A DNA stretch of 37,011 nt. It comes from Alcaligenaceae bacterium. GTDB taxonomy: Bacteria > Pseudomonadota > Gammaproteobacteria > Burkholderiales > Burkholderiaceae_B. The translations under genes and the position numbers were made by a program. The notes beneath the pieces were generated by a model that had not been told where the DNA came from, made no database searches, and saw nothing but the letters and a program-made list of their open reading frames with translations. The stretch covers positions 1 through 37,011 of the forward strand of contig CANKOW010000007.1 in the NCBI GenBank assembly GCA_947484295.1, given 5' to 3'. Below, piece by piece: positions 24,202-32,974 of this stretch (its first letter is position 1; every line of letters begins with the position of its first letter).

Positions 24202-24969
24202 TTACTTTATCTTATTGAATAAATTGAAGAAATTTTCAGTAGATGCCAATTCAATTTCTTTTAGTGAACATCCTCTAAGCTCGGCAATCTTTTCTGCAAC
24301 ATGAATAACTTTAGACGGATCGTTTAATTTTCCACGATACGGAACTGGTGCTAAATAAGGCGAATCAGTCTCAATCAAAATCCTGTCCAAAGGCATTTGC
24401 TTGGCAACCTCTTGCAATGCCACGGCAGTTTTGAATGTGACAATCCCTGAAAAAGAGATATAAAAATTCATCTCCATAGAAGCCTGAGCAACTTCCCACG
24501 ACTCGGTAAAACAATGCATCACACCCCCAACCCCGCCCGCACCCTCTTCGCGCATCAAACGCAGGGTATCCTCTGAGGCCGAGCGCGTATGGATGATCAA
24601 GGGCAGCCCACACTGTCGCGCCGCTCGAATGTGGCATCTAAAGCGTTCACGCTGCCACTCAAGGTCGCCAGTCAGTCGAAAATAATCGAGTCCAGTTTCG
24701 CCAATCGCAACCACTCGGGGGTGACTACTACGTGATACCAAGTCATCTACGCTAGGCTCAACCGTATCCTCGTAATCGGGGTGCACGCCCACCGACGCCC
24801 AAAGTGGCTCATGCCGCTCAACCAAAGAAATTAAGGCCGGCCAATCAGGCAGATTAACGCTCACGCACAGCGCGTGTGACACCTGATTGGTTTGCATCCG
24901 CTGCAAAATCTCAGGCATTTGCTCAACGAGCTTCGGAAAATCAACGTGACAATGTGAATCAACGAACAT
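24202..24969 (-). CDS. tatD: TatD family metal-dependent deoxyribonuclease
   Basis: This 255-aa TIM-barrel hydrolase has the metal-binding motif DSHCHVDF at residues 4-11 and VGVHPDY. GETGLDYF (metal-bridging Glu), PLIIHTRSASEDT, GGVMHCFTESWE and ETDSPYLAPVPYRGKLNDP complete the catalytic set. TatD-type enzymes act on DNA ends in repair and DNA turnover. ATG 24969 lies in the last of three tandem repeats, so two upstream ghost copies of the start exist (see the repeat entry). The C-terminal third is unusually rich in A and T codons. The gene order holB then tatD is common in proteobacteria. Confidence 0.95.
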   Translation of the reverse strand: MFVDSHCHVDFPKLVEQMPEILQRMQTNQVSHALCVSVNLPDWPALISLVERHEPLWASVGVHPDYEDTVEPSVDDLVSRSSHPRVVAIGETGLDYFRLTGDLEWQRERFRCHIRAARQCGLPLIIHTRSASEDTLRLMREEGAGGVGGVMHCFTESWEVAQASMEMNFYISFSGIVTFKTAVALQEVAKQMPLDRILIETDSPYLAPVPYRGKLNDPSKVIHVAEKIAELRGCSLKEIELASTENFFNLFNKIK

Positions 24970-25097
24970 ACAAATCTGACAACCTTATTTTAAAATCAAC
25001 GCCATAGTGTGAAGCGACGAACATACAAACCTGAAGGTCTTTTTTGAAAAATCAACGTCACAAACTGAAACAATAAACATACAAACCTGAAGGTCTT
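24937..25097. repeat. Three tandem 55-56 bp repeats covering the tatD start codon
   Basis: The anchor AAAATCAACG occurs at 24937, 24992 and 25048, and AACATACAAA at 24965, 25020 and 25076, giving periods of 55 and 56. The copy nearest tatD contains its start (minus-strand ATG 24969 and codons for MFVDSHCHVDF). The two upstream copies would encode MFVASHYGVDF and MFIVSVCDVDF before running into stops. They fill the gap between holB and tatD, so the array is a duplicated 5' end of tatD that has since diverged. Confidence 0.9.
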
Positions 25098-25099
25098 GG

Positions 25100-26179
25100 T
25101 TAACGCGCTGAAGCCCGAGTAGGTTGGCACGCGGCAGCAATACGCTGCAACACCGCATGGGCAAAGAGTTTGCCATTCAAGGTGTGGCCTGCGACCCGCC
25201 GCTGTTGGTTAAGCCAGTCGGCTAATTCGCTGAGTTGCGCGACCGCCAGCCGCTCGCACAGCACAGCCAACGACTTGTGTAACACCGGAAAATACCGAAT
25301 CTCTAGGCCATGGGCCTTGAGATTTATATCGATCACAAGACGCTGCAACAGTTCAATCCACTGGCTGGCTGGCTCTTTTGAAATCGTATCTGCCAGCTGG
25401 CCAACGTTCATGCCCGCCCCTTTTTCTAGGCTCGTGACAAAGGTGGAGAGCCATTCAGGGCAAGGTTGCGGTTGTGTTTCGGCCATTTTTTTGGCCAAAA
25501 CAGGCGCACCACCCGAAGCGGCTAACCAGGCGGCGGCGTGGGTGACTTTTTGCTCGGCCAACCAAGCTTGCGCAATGGCGGCCGAGGGCGTGGCTAAAGG
25601 CAGGCGTCTGCAGCGCGATAAAAGCGTAGGCAGTAGGCGATCGGGTGCATCAGCCACCAACAAAAAGATCGTGGCCGGAGGCGGTTCTTCAAGCACTTTT
25701 AGTAAGGCATTACCTGAAATATGTGTTAGCGCCTCAGCTGGGTAGATCAGTGCCACTCTAAAGCCCGAGCGGTGTGTGGCGTTATTAAACCAAGGCGCAA
25801 GATTACGAATCTGGTCAACACGAATGTCATTTGAGGGTGCGCGTTTAGAAGAACCCGTCGCCTCAGCAGCTGGTGAGCCCTCGGCGCCGTCTTCATCCTC
25901 TTGGTCAGCTCCCTCTTCAAGCGCCATGACCTCGGGGCGAATACGCTTGAGGTCAGGGTGGTGTCCTTTGGCAACCCAGCCGCAGGCCAAACACTGACCG
26001 CAGGCCAGGCCGTTGACAGGTGACTCGCACATCAACGCGGCCGCGGCCGCAAAAACAAACTCACGCTTACCGATACCGGCCAGCCCATGTACCAACCAGG
26101 CATGGGCAAAGCGCTCGCGCTGCCCAAGCCACTGTTGCGCCACGTCGACCTGCCACGGAAAGAATTGAGCGGTACTCAT
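25100..26179 (-). CDS. holB: DNA polymerase III subunit delta'
   Basis: This 359-aa AAA+ clamp-loader subunit reads MSTAQFFPWQ, then QRERFAHAWLVHGLAGIGK (a P-loop-like GxxGIGK). The zinc-binding CGQCLACGWV with its upstream Cys comes next, and then HHPDLKRIRPE, ALIYPAEALTHISGNALLKVLEEPP and the sensor-type LLPTLLSRCRRLPL. An acidic low-complexity insert (residues about 95-115, rich in E and D) sits after the zinc module. I chose ATG 26179; a GTG at 26191 is an alternative. It is translated after tmk in the mltG-tmk-holB-tatD order. Confidence 0.95.
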   Translation of the reverse strand: MSTAQFFPWQVDVAQQWLGQRERFAHAWLVHGLAGIGKREFVFAAAAALMCESPVNGLACGQCLACGWVAKGHHPDLKRIRPEVMALEEGADQEDEDGAEGSPAAEATGSSKRAPSNDIRVDQIRNLAPWFNNATHRSGFRVALIYPAEALTHISGNALLKVLEEPPPATIFLLVADAPDRLLPTLLSRCRRLPLATPSAAIAQAWLAEQKVTHAAAWLAASGGAPVLAKKMAETQPQPCPEWLSTFVTSLEKGAGMNVGQLADTISKEPASQWIELLQRLVIDINLKAHGLEIRYFPVLHKSLAVLCERLAVAQLSELADWLNQQRRVAGHTLNGKLFAHAVLQRIAAACQPTRASAR

Positions 26180-26219
26180 GCGAGGCGCCACTTTGTTACG
26201 ATTTGAAGTTGAACGGCAC

Positions 26220-26858
26220 TCATCCGAGACCTCTTATTGTGACAAGCTGATCTAGTTGTCGCGACAAGTGCTGACGAATCTGTTCGATGGTTTGCGTCGC
26301 GTCGATGCGCTGGATACGCGCGCCGTGTTGTTGCGCCCGGGCAAGATATACGGCGCGGGTGCGCTCGAAGAAGGCATCCGCCTCTTGTTCGAAGCGATCT
26401 TGTTCGCGCGTACGATCAAGCCGTTCACGTGCAATGTCGAGAGGCACATCAAACAGCCAGGTGCAATCAGGTTGTAAGTCGGGGTGCACCCAATGTTCGA
26501 GGGCAGCAATACGCTCGACCCCCAATTGACGGCCGCCGCCTTGGTAGGCAAAGGTGGCGTCGGTAAACCGGTCACAGACCACCCATTGCCCCGCCCTCAG
26601 GGCCGGTTCAATCACAACCTCAAGATGTTCGGCGCGCGCGGCAAACATGAGTAAGGTTTCGCACTCAAGGCTCATGGGTTGGTGCAGCAAGAGCGCACGA
26701 AGCTTTTCGCCTAGCTCGGTACCGCCTGGTTCGCGGGTACAAACAACTTGCACACCCCGCTCAGTCAATTGATCGACTAACCATTGCACGTGCGTGCTTT
26801 TGCCGGCGCCATCGACGCCCTCTAAAGTTAAAAATAGCCCACGTGGCTGTGTATTCAA
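26220..26858 (-). CDS. tmk: Thymidylate kinase
   Basis: This 212-aa kinase phosphorylates dTMP to dTDP. It has the P-loop [10 protein letters not shown] (near 13-22), the DR(F/Y) motif as [33 protein letters not shown] in the substrate loop, and a lid region with [13 protein letters not shown]. Its start overlaps the mltG stop by 4 bases (26855-26858), showing translational coupling. Length is standard. Confidence 0.96.
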   Translation of the reverse strand: MNTQPRGLFLTLEGVDGAGKSTHVQWLVDQLTERGVQVVCTREPGGTELGEKLRALLLHQPMSLECETLLMFAARAEHLEVVIEPALRAGQWVVCDRFTDATFAYQGGGRQLGVERIAALEHWVHPDLQPDCTWLFDVPLDIARERLDRTREQDRFEQEADAFFERTRAVYLARAQQHGARIQRIDATQTIEQIRQHLSRQLDQLVTIRGLG

Positions 26859-27871
26859 GGCTTGCGACCCAAAATGTAGACCGCTACATTTTTATTGTGT
26901 TCAGGAAGCGTGACCGCAAAGGCGCTGCTGCCATCCCCTTTTGCAACGAAGTACAAATAATTATGTTTTTCGGGGTTCAGCGCGGCGGCAAGGGCCGCAC
27001 GACCACTGCTGGCGATTGGACCGGGCGGCAGGCCCAAGCGGGTGTAGGTGTTGTAAGGGGTGTCGGTCGTGAGGTCTTGCTTACGTAATTTACCGCTATA
27101 AATTTCACCCAGTCCGTAAATCACGGTCGGGTCCGTTTGCAACAACATATTAATACGCAGTCGGTTATTAAACACCCCTGCAATGCGCGCTCGGTCGGCC
27201 GCTTGACCCGTCTCTTTCTCAACGATTGAAGCGAGGATCAATGCCTCGTAGGGGGTTTTCAAGACGCTGTTTGGCGCTCGATTCGCCCAGGCGCGCTCTA
27301 AGATTTTTTGCTGGGTACGGGCGGCGCGCTCAAGCAACTCGACATCGGTGGTACCAATTGAAAATATATATGTATCCGGAAAAAACAAACCCTCTAGCGA
27401 GCTAGCTTGCCCATGTGGATTGACACGCTTCAGTAAATCAGCATCGCTGACTTGCCCAAGCGTTTGTTTAATATCGGCATGTTGGGCCAGTGCAGCCCGA
27501 ATCTGTCGCAGGTTCCAGCCTTCCACGAAGGTAATTTGCCGGGCCGTCACATCACCTAGTGCCATGCGACGCAGCACCGAAAGCGGGCTATCTCCCTGGC
27601 TCAGTTGATAGCCTCCCGCTTTAATTTTGGTGTCGAGCTCACCTAAGCGTGCAAGCGCAACGAACCCCTGAGCATTCAGGGGGACACCGGCTTGATTGAT
27701 TAATTGCGCGATGCTAGAAGGCGTCGCGCCCGGCGGTACCAGGATATCCACCCGCTCAGTCGGCAGCGTGAGTGCGCCGTTCACCCAGACGTAGGCAGTC
27801 GCCGCAACTCCACCCACCAATAGGATCAAGGGCAAAACCAGATAAAGCAGAAGTTTATTCAAGGCATTCAT
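26855..27871 (-). CDS. mltG: Endolytic murein transglycosylase MltG
   Basis: This 338-aa inner-membrane protein has one N-terminal transmembrane helix (about residues 7-28) and a YceG catalytic domain in the periplasm. It would cut nascent glycan strands and so help end their growth. Family motifs are [22 protein letters not shown], the catalytic [11 protein letters not shown] (Glu matching E218 of E. coli), [25 protein letters not shown] and the C-terminal [18 protein letters not shown] with [10 protein letters not shown]. Length is normal. It is divergent from ygfZ. Confidence 0.96.
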   Translation of the reverse strand: MNALNKLLLYLVLPLILLVGGVAATAYVWVNGALTLPTERVDILVPPGATPSSIAQLINQAGVPLNAQGFVALARLGELDTKIKAGGYQLSQGDSPLSVLRRMALGDVTARQITFVEGWNLRQIRAALAQHADIKQTLGQVSDADLLKRVNPHGQASSLEGLFFPDTYIFSIGTTDVELLERAARTQQKILERAWANRAPNSVLKTPYEALILASIVEKETGQAADRARIAGVFNNRLRINMLLQTDPTVIYGLGEIYSGKLRKQDLTTDTPYNTYTRLGLPPGPIASSGRAALAAALNPEKHNYLYFVAKGDGSSAFAVTLPEHNKNVAVYILGRKP

Positions 27872-27926
27872 AGGTATGACAGTTTAATATGTAACTCGGC
27901 GATTCAAAAACGAATGATTGAGACCT

Positions 27927-28988
27927 ATGCACCCCATAATGACCCAACCGCTTACACCTCAGGCTGCTAGCCTGCCTGAGGCCTTGGTGATTTATCCCTT
28001 AGAGGACTTGGCCTTGTTTGAGGCTACGGGTGCCGATACCTTATCGTTTTTGCAAGGTCAGATTACGAACGATATTTTGAGTGCAAGCCCAGAGCAGGCC
28101 AGACTCGCAGGTTATTGCACCGCGCAGGGCCGGCTGCTCGCGACCTTGGTCATGACCGCATTGCCCGACGCGCCAGCAAGCGGCCTAATCGGGCTGATGC
28201 GACAAGATATTTTAGCCTCTGTACTTAAGCGCTTAAGTATGTTTGTACTGCGTGCCAAAGTTAAATTCGGCGCGAGCACCTATAGCGCAGTCGGCGCCTC
28301 AATTGCCGCCAAGCAAGTCGGCGCCTTGACCCAGGCGCTTGGGCATGCGCTTCCAATGTCTGTCTGGCAGGTGGCCGCCACGGCAACAGGTCTGTGGATC
28401 TGTGCCCCAACCGCCTCGACGCAGCCGGATGTTGAGACCTTACGCTGGTGGTGGCTGGCAAGCGAGGCGCAAGCGGCTTTATGTCAAGATTTGAAATTAC
28501 CGCATGTGTTGGGCGCCTCTGAGCAATGGCATTGTCTGGATATTGCTGCTGGCCTGCCTTGGATCGAAGCGGCCACCCAAGACCTTTTGATCCCCCAGAC
28601 ATTGAATCTAGATTTAATCGAGGGCGTGAGTTTTACGAAGGGCTGCTATCCCGGCCAAGAGATTGTTGCGCGTAGCCACTACCGCGGTACGGTCAAACGT
28701 CGCATGCACTTTGGCAAAATCGACGCTGCTCAGATAGTTGGTCTAAAGGCGGGTGCGGATATCTTTGATGCACACGGCTCAGAACAAGCCTGCGGACGCG
28801 TCATTAACATCGCCTCAAGTGTTCAGTCACAACCCGAAGGCGCAACCAAAACAGCCGATGCAGCCACCGCCTACGTATTATTTGAAACCACCTTTGACGC
28901 GCTCGAACACAATGCGCTGCACCTAGGTGCACGCGATGGCGCACCGCTCACCTTACTCAGCCTACCCTACTCGACCAAGCCCGCTTGA
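27927..28988 (+). CDS. ygfZ: YgfZ/GcvT family folate-binding protein (Fe-S cluster assembly/repair)
   Basis: This protein of about 353 aa is a tetrahydrofolate-binding YgfZ homologue, which helps make or repair certain iron-sulfur enzymes in the cytosol. The signature KGCYPGQEIVARSHYRG (Cys about residue 243) and the N-terminal DTLSFLQGQITNDI plus GYCTAQGRLLATLVM are diagnostic. ATG 27927 is a reasonable start, with ATG 27939 and TTG 27918 also in frame. It is divergent from mltG with only about 55 bases between, a gene pair often seen in betaproteobacteria (from memory). Confidence 0.93.
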   Translation: MHPIMTQPLTPQAASLPEALVIYPLEDLALFEATGADTLSFLQGQITNDILSASPEQARLAGYCTAQGRLLATLVMTALPDAPASGLIGLMRQDILASVLKRLSMFVLRAKVKFGASTYSAVGASIAAKQVGALTQALGHALPMSVWQVAATATGLWICAPTASTQPDVETLRWWWLASEAQAALCQDLKLPHVLGASEQWHCLDIAAGLPWIEAATQDLLIPQTLNLDLIEGVSFTKGCYPGQEIVARSHYRGTVKRRMHFGKIDAAQIVGLKAGADIFDAHGSEQACGRVINIASSVQSQPEGATKTADAATAYVLFETTFDALEHNALHLGARDGAPLTLLSLPYSTKPA

Positions 28989-29056
28989 ATTCAGGTAACT
29001 TTACCCGAGCACTGACAAATACGCTTGCGTGTGTGGTTTTTCGAGCCTCACCCAAC

Positions 29057-30295
29057 CTAATTATTCAGACCTAGGCGATACAAGGGATGCTGATCAGCGG
29101 GAAACGGCAGCGTAAAGAATTTTTCAACCCACGCTTCAGTGGCTTCGTTAAGCGTTGAGGGATTCCATTTCGGTTGCTTATCTTTATCAATCAACAGCGC
29201 CCGAATCCCCTCGGCAAAATCCCCATGCGAGGCGCACATTAAACCGGCGACCCACTCAAAGCGGTAGGCATCAGCTAGCGACAAGTGCTTGACGCGTTTG
29301 AGCAAGGTATACGTTAAGCGCGCAGAGCCTGGTGAACCCGCGGCAAGCGTTTTTGCAGCACGCTGTAGCCAGGGATCAGAGTGCTCGGCGAGCGCCACTA
29401 AAGCAGCCACAATTTTATTGAGATCTGAGCCCCCGCAACACGTGTGAATCAACATCAAGTGTTGCTGCAAAGGCCCCATCGCCGCGGCAGGGTCAGTCGC
29501 CAAGCCCGCGAGCACCTCATCTAACAAGGCCTCGTTTTTACCCACTGCTTGAACATCGTTTTGACACCTTGCTTGGACATCGCTTTGATCGTCGGCCTGG
29601 ACCTCATTTTTACCGTTTGCTTGAGCCGCGTTCGCATACCAAGCTTGTTTGGTCAGTTGTTCAAGCAACAGCGGCCAAGTGTCACGTGTCAAATGGTAAT
29701 CCGCCATCCCTGCAAATAAAGCATCCGCGGCACCGATCTGCGCACCGGTCAAACCGAGAAACAAACCGGTCTTGCCAGGCAAGCGATTTAACATCCATGT
29801 GCCCCCCACATCGGGAAACAAACCAATCGAGATCTCTGGCATCGCCAAGCGCGAAGTCTCGGTCACAACGCGGTGACTGGCACCCATCATCAACCCCATG
29901 CCACCCCCCATCACGATGCCGTCACCCCAAACCACAATCGGTTTAGGAAACGTATGCACGCGATAATCTAGCGCGTATTCTTCAGCAAAAAAAGTACCGG
30001 CGTGCGAGTTTTCGATCGCGGCTTTGCCAAGGTTGCTCACCATGCTGTGATGGAGCGCGTGAAGATCACCCCCTGCACAAAACGCCTTGTCGCCGGCACC
30101 CTTAAGAATCAGCAACGCAATCGCCGGATCTTTTGCCCAGACTTCAATCTGTGTGGACAGCAAACGCGTCATTTCGAGTGACAAACCATTCAGGGTTTTA
30201 GGCGCGTTCAATGTCGCGACCCCAATCCGCGCGCCATTTACACAGTTCAGTTCATCAAACAGAACAACTGCATTGTTGTTTTCTACAGCACTCAT
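29057..30295 (-). CDS. 3-hydroxyisobutyryl-CoA hydrolase (crotonase family)
   Basis: This 412-aa protein is longer than simple crotonases and has the hydrolase signature: KAFCAGGDLHAL, GDGIVMGGGMGLMMGASHRVVTE and MPEISIGLFPDVGGTW with the catalytic Glu and Asp. The C-terminal extension has DNKQPKWNPSTL-like DKDKQPKWNPSTL. It should hydrolyse 3-hydroxyisobutyryl-CoA in valine catabolism. It overlaps the upstream acyl-CoA dehydrogenase gene by 4 bases (ATGA-type), which supports the pathway. Between residues about 220 and 260 it has an insert of four 8-residue repeats, listed separately. Homologues I recall lack this insert. Confidence 0.92.
   Translation of the reverse strand: MSAVENNNAVVLFDELNCVNGARIGVATLNAPKTLNGLSLEMTRLLSTQIEVWAKDPAIALLILKGAGDKAFCAGGDLHALHHSMVSNLGKAAIENSHAGTFFAEEYALDYRVHTFPKPIVVWGDGIVMGGGMGLMMGASHRVVTETSRLAMPEISIGLFPDVGGTWMLNRLPGKTGLFLGLTGAQIGAADALFAGMADYHLTRDTWPLLLEQLTKQAWYANAAQANGKNEVQADDQSDVQARCQNDVQAVGKNEALLDEVLAGLATDPAAAMGPLQQHLMLIHTCCGGSDLNKIVAALVALAEHSDPWLQRAAKTLAAGSPGSARLTYTLLKRVKHLSLADAYRFEWVAGLMCASHGDFAEGIRALLIDKDKQPKWNPSTLNEATEAWVEKFFTLPFPADQHPLYRLGLNN
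29531..29626. repeat. Four in-frame 24-bp tandem repeats inside the hydrolase gene
   Basis: Units lie at 29531-29554, 29555-29578, 29579-29602 and 29603-29626, each 24 bases and imperfect. They encode the octapeptides AQANGKNE, VQADDQSD, VQARCQND and VQAVGKNE, in protein order. The period is a multiple of three, so the reading frame is kept. The repeat forms a polar, probably exposed loop. Confidence 0.88.
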
Positions 30296-31446
30296 CGTAC
30301 GTCAGCACCTTTTTCAAGTAATTGGCGCGCAATAATCACACGCATGATTTCATTGGTCCCTTCAAGGATTTGGTGCACGCGGGTATCGCGCACCAACCGC
30401 TCGAGTGGGTAATCTTTCAGATAACCGTAGCCGCCATGTAACTGTTGCGCATCCAGGCAAACTTGAAAGCCTAGATCGGTCGCAAAGCGCTTAGCCATCG
30501 CGCAGTAGGTTGAGGCGTCTGGCGAGCCCGCATCAAGCTTACAAGCGGCAAGTCGCACCATTTGTCGCGCAGCCACGGTATGGGTTGCCATATCTGCATA
30601 TTTAAATTGCAAAGCCTGAAAACTAGCGAGCGGTTGCTTGAATTGTTTACGCTCAAGCATGTAGGTGTAAGCTGCCTCAAGCGCGCCTTGCGCGGCGCCC
30701 ACCGAGCAGGTCGCGATGTTAATGCGGCCACCATCCAAGCCACGCATTGCGATCTTAAAGCCCTCGCCTTCTTTGCCTAACAAGTTTTCAACCGGTACGC
30801 GTACATTTTCAAACTTGATGGCGCGCGTGCTTTGACTATTCCAGCCCATCTTGTTTTCTTTACGACCAAAGCTGATGCCCTCGAGTGTCGCCGGCACCAC
30901 AAAGGCAGACACGCCAGAGGGGCCGTCACCCCCAGTGCGCGCCATGACAATCAGTACGTCGGTATCACCGCCACCCGAAATAAACGCCTTGGCGCCATTC
31001 AACACATAGTGTTTGCCTTCGAGCACTGCGTGACTGGTCAACGATGCCGCATCAGACCCTGCACCCGGCTCGGTGAGGCAGTACGAGGCAAGTTTCTCGC
31101 CCGCAGCCAAGGGCTTACCCCACTGCTCACACACCGCCGATGTACCCCACTCGCCCACCATCCACGTTGCCATATTGTGGATGGTTAAAAAGGCAGCCGT
31201 TGAGGGGTCGATCGCTGCCATCTCTTCAAACACCAAGGTCGAATCCAACCTAGGCAATCCTAAGCCACCAATCTCTGGCGAGGCGTACATGGCGCCAAAT
31301 CCCATGCGCCCAGCGAGTTTAAGCGTCTCGATCGGGAAAATAGACTCTTGGTCCCAGCGCGCAGCGTGCGGCGCAAGTTCGCCCAAAGCAAACTCCTTTG
31401 CAGCCTGTGCAAAGGCAACTTGATCATCACTAAGTTCCATATCCAT
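30292..31446 (-). CDS. Acyl-CoA dehydrogenase, probably isobutyryl-CoA dehydrogenase
   Basis: This 384-aa flavoprotein has all domains of the acyl-CoA dehydrogenase family: LTEPGAGSDAASL and YVLNGAKAFISGGGDTDV in the FAD region, KMGWNSQSTRAIKFENVRVP, and RKQFKQPLASFQALQFKYADM. The C-terminal QILEGTNEIMRVIIAR has Glu362 as the expected catalytic base. The GW(N)SQ-type loop and the overlap with 3-hydroxyisobutyryl-CoA hydrolase point to valine breakdown (isobutyryl-CoA to methacrylyl-CoA). ATG 31446 has an AGGAGACC site upstream. Confidence 0.93.
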   Translation of the reverse strand: MDMELSDDQVAFAQAAKEFALGELAPHAARWDQESIFPIETLKLAGRMGFGAMYASPEIGGLGLPRLDSTLVFEEMAAIDPSTAAFLTIHNMATWMVGEWGTSAVCEQWGKPLAAGEKLASYCLTEPGAGSDAASLTSHAVLEGKHYVLNGAKAFISGGGDTDVLIVMARTGGDGPSGVSAFVVPATLEGISFGRKENKMGWNSQSTRAIKFENVRVPVENLLGKEGEGFKIAMRGLDGGRINIATCSVGAAQGALEAAYTYMLERKQFKQPLASFQALQFKYADMATHTVAARQMVRLAACKLDAGSPDASTYCAMAKRFATDLGFQVCLDAQQLHGGYGYLKDYPLERLVRDTRVHQILEGTNEIMRVIIARQLLEKGADVR

Positions 31447-31464
31447 CGCGGTCTCCTGACAGTG

Positions 31465-31908
31465 CTACACCGTCAAATCATCAATCGGCATTTTCTTTTT
31501 AATATTTCGTACTTTTTCACGATGCAGCGCACGCCTGCGGCGCGCAGCCTTGGGCTCTACAACCAGCGGGCGACAAAGCTCGATACGGTCTCCGTCGTTC
31601 AATATCCGCGACAAGTCGCAACGCTGCCCAAAAATAGCAAAACCAGTTGGTTGATACTTTTGCAACAGGCCACTGAGATCAACCGCCTGCCCAACTTGCG
31701 TACCGACAGGCACAACGAGTGAAACCGAGCATACCTGATCGAGGCTAGCCCAAATGACCGAAACTGCCAGCGCACCAGAGTCGACCGAAAACCCTTGCTC
31801 AACTTGCGGCTCGGCTTTCTGCCCAATCTGAGAAGCGGTGCGCGACTCAGCTAGCGGCTCAGACCGCATTTCATTTCTCTGTGTGTCACGATTGTCAGTG
31901 GTTGCCAT
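31465..31908 (-). CDS. rnfH: RnfH family protein (RatB-like) with N-terminal extension
   Basis: The C-terminal 100 residues of this 147-aa protein match the ubiquitin-like RnfH/UPF0125 family: VSVIWASLDQVCSVSLVVPVGTQVGQAV, VGIFGQ-like FAIFGQRCDLSRILNDGDRIELCRPLVVEPKAARRRRA. An N-terminal extension of about 45 polar residues is not typical. The family is usually encoded next to ratA and smpB, as here (8-base gap to ratA), but its molecular role is unsettled. Confidence 0.88.
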   Translation of the reverse strand: MATTDNRDTQRNEMRSEPLAESRTASQIGQKAEPQVEQGFSVDSGALAVSVIWASLDQVCSVSLVVPVGTQVGQAVDLSGLLQKYQPTGFAIFGQRCDLSRILNDGDRIELCRPLVVEPKAARRRRALHREKVRNIKKKMPIDDLTV

Positions 31909-31916
31909 GACTGCTC

Positions 31917-32354
31917 TCAGCCTTGACCGTAGACAGTCTGCGCGCGCTGGGTGAACGAGTCGATAAAGCTCGAGGCAATCCGGTTAAAGATTGGGCCTAC
32001 CAAGGCCTCGAGCGTGCGGCTTGAAAAAGTGTACTTTAAGGTAAAGAGCACCTTGCAGGCCTCGTCAGAAAGCGGCAAAAACACCCACGCGCCAGTCAAC
32101 TCAGAAAAGGGACCGTCGACCAGCTCAAGCTCAATCTTATTGGGGTAGTCGTGCCGATTACGCGTGGTAAACGTTTGACGAAGACCCGCTAAGGCGATGG
32201 TGATTGAGGCCTGCATGCCGTGTTCGTCACGTTGACTGACGACCGCACCGCCGCACCAGGGCATAAATTCAGGATATTTTTCGACTTGAGCCACCAGTTC
32301 AAACATTTGGCTTGCACTAAAAGGGACTAGGACAGAACGCTCGACGCAATGCAT
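31917..32354 (-). CDS. ratA: RatA/Coq10-type SRPBCC (START-like) protein
   Basis: This 145-aa cytosolic protein begins MHCVERSVLVPFSASQMFELVAQVEKYPEFMPWCGG, shown here to mark the START fold of the RatA/Coq10 family, and ends with PIFNRIASSFIDSFTQRA. In E. coli RatA was reported to act as a toxin that blocks 70S ribosome assembly, while its relatives bind ubiquinone. The true role in this organism is open. I chose ATG 32354 rather than the upstream in-frame start at 32444, which would run deep into smpB on the other strand. Confidence 0.92.
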   Translation of the reverse strand: MHCVERSVLVPFSASQMFELVAQVEKYPEFMPWCGGAVVSQRDEHGMQASITIALAGLRQTFTTRNRHDYPNKIELELVDGPFSELTGAWVFLPLSDEACKVLFTLKYTFSSRTLEALVGPIFNRIASSFIDSFTQRAQTVYGQG

Positions 32355-32380
32355 TGTGGATCGTGAATGGTTGCTAGAAT
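32354..32380 (+). promoter_or_regulatory. Candidate promoter of smpB
   Basis: TGCTAGAAT at 32372-32380 is an extended -10 box (TAGAAT at 32375-32380). TTGTGG at 32354-32359 could be a weak -35 with a short 15-bp spacer. It lies 42 bases before the smpB ATG and overlaps the ratA start on the other strand. Confidence 0.4.
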
Positions 32381-32421
32381 AGAGGCATTTTACCGGTATC
32401 ACACCAGAAGTCTTAGGCCCA

Positions 32422-32880
32422 ATGAGTATTATCGAAAACCGCAAAGCTTTTCACGACTACCTAATTGAAGAACGCTTCGAGGCTGGCCTCGTGCTGCAAG
32501 GCTGGGAGGTCAAAGCCATTCGCGAGGGTCGGGCGCAACTTAAAGAAAGCTATGTGGTCGTTCTTGAGGCCGAAATATGGCTGATCGGCATGCATATTAG
32601 CCCTTTATTGTCGGCTTCTACCCACATTTTGCCTGACGCCACCCGCACCCGCAAGCTGTTACTCAAGGCCGAAGAGATCAGTAAGCTCATTGGCAAGGTC
32701 GAGCAACGTGGGTTTGCCCTTGTTCCGATCAATTTGCACTATAAAAATGGCCGAATCAAGCTCGATTTTGGCCTCGGCAAAGGTAAAAAGCTGCACGATA
32801 AGCGCGACGCCTCTCAAGAAAAAGACTGGGCGCGAGAAAAAGAACGCCTCATGAAGCACGATACGCGCAATCGCGACTAA
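32422..32880 (+). CDS. smpB: SsrA-binding protein SmpB
   Basis: This 152-aa protein works with tmRNA to rescue stalled ribosomes. It has the family start [53 protein letters not shown], the [21 protein letters not shown] core and the C-terminal GKKLHDKRD tail that enters the mRNA channel. Length is standard. It is divergent from ratA and convergent with ppsA, with a shared terminator between. The tmRNA gene (ssrA) itself was not found in the window. Confidence 0.97.
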   Translation: MSIIENRKAFHDYLIEERFEAGLVLQGWEVKAIREGRAQLKESYVVVLEAEIWLIGMHISPLLSASTHILPDATRTRKLLLKAEEISKLIGKVEQRGFALVPINLHYKNGRIKLDFGLGKGKKLHDKRDASQEKDWAREKERLMKHDTRNRD

Positions 32881-32913
32881 CGCTCTACGCTTTAACAAGC
32901 GCCTCTGCCAAAC

Positions 32914-32945
32914 AAAAAAGCGAAGAGATCTCTTCGCTTTTTTTC
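32914..32945. terminator. Bidirectional intrinsic terminator between smpB and ppsA
   Basis: Positions 32914-32943 are a perfect 30-bp palindrome: an A6 run, GCGAAGAG-AT-CTCTTCGC, and a T7 run. Read on either strand it is a GC-containing hairpin followed by a T-run, so it should end both the smpB and the ppsA transcripts. Confidence 0.9.
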
Positions 32946-32974
32946 TCCAGGGAGGCGACTCAGTGTCGCTGATC

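Noticed and set aside
24937-25097. CRISPR-like array at the holB-tatD junction
   Set aside because: Units are joined head to tail without unique spacers and one unit holds the tatD start codon, so it is a tandem duplication.
25170-25745. 191-aa open frame on the plus strand opposite holB
   Set aside because: It is antisense to a well-supported holB gene and has no family motifs or ribosome site.
28261-28602. 113-aa minus-strand open frame inside ygfZ
   Set aside because: It lies fully antisense to a clear ygfZ gene and its basic, Pro/Arg-rich sequence looks like a shadow frame.
32355-32444. Longer RatA with 30 extra N-terminal residues
   Set aside because: The extension overlaps the smpB start on the other strand and is not homologous to the family; ATG 32354 gives the standard length.
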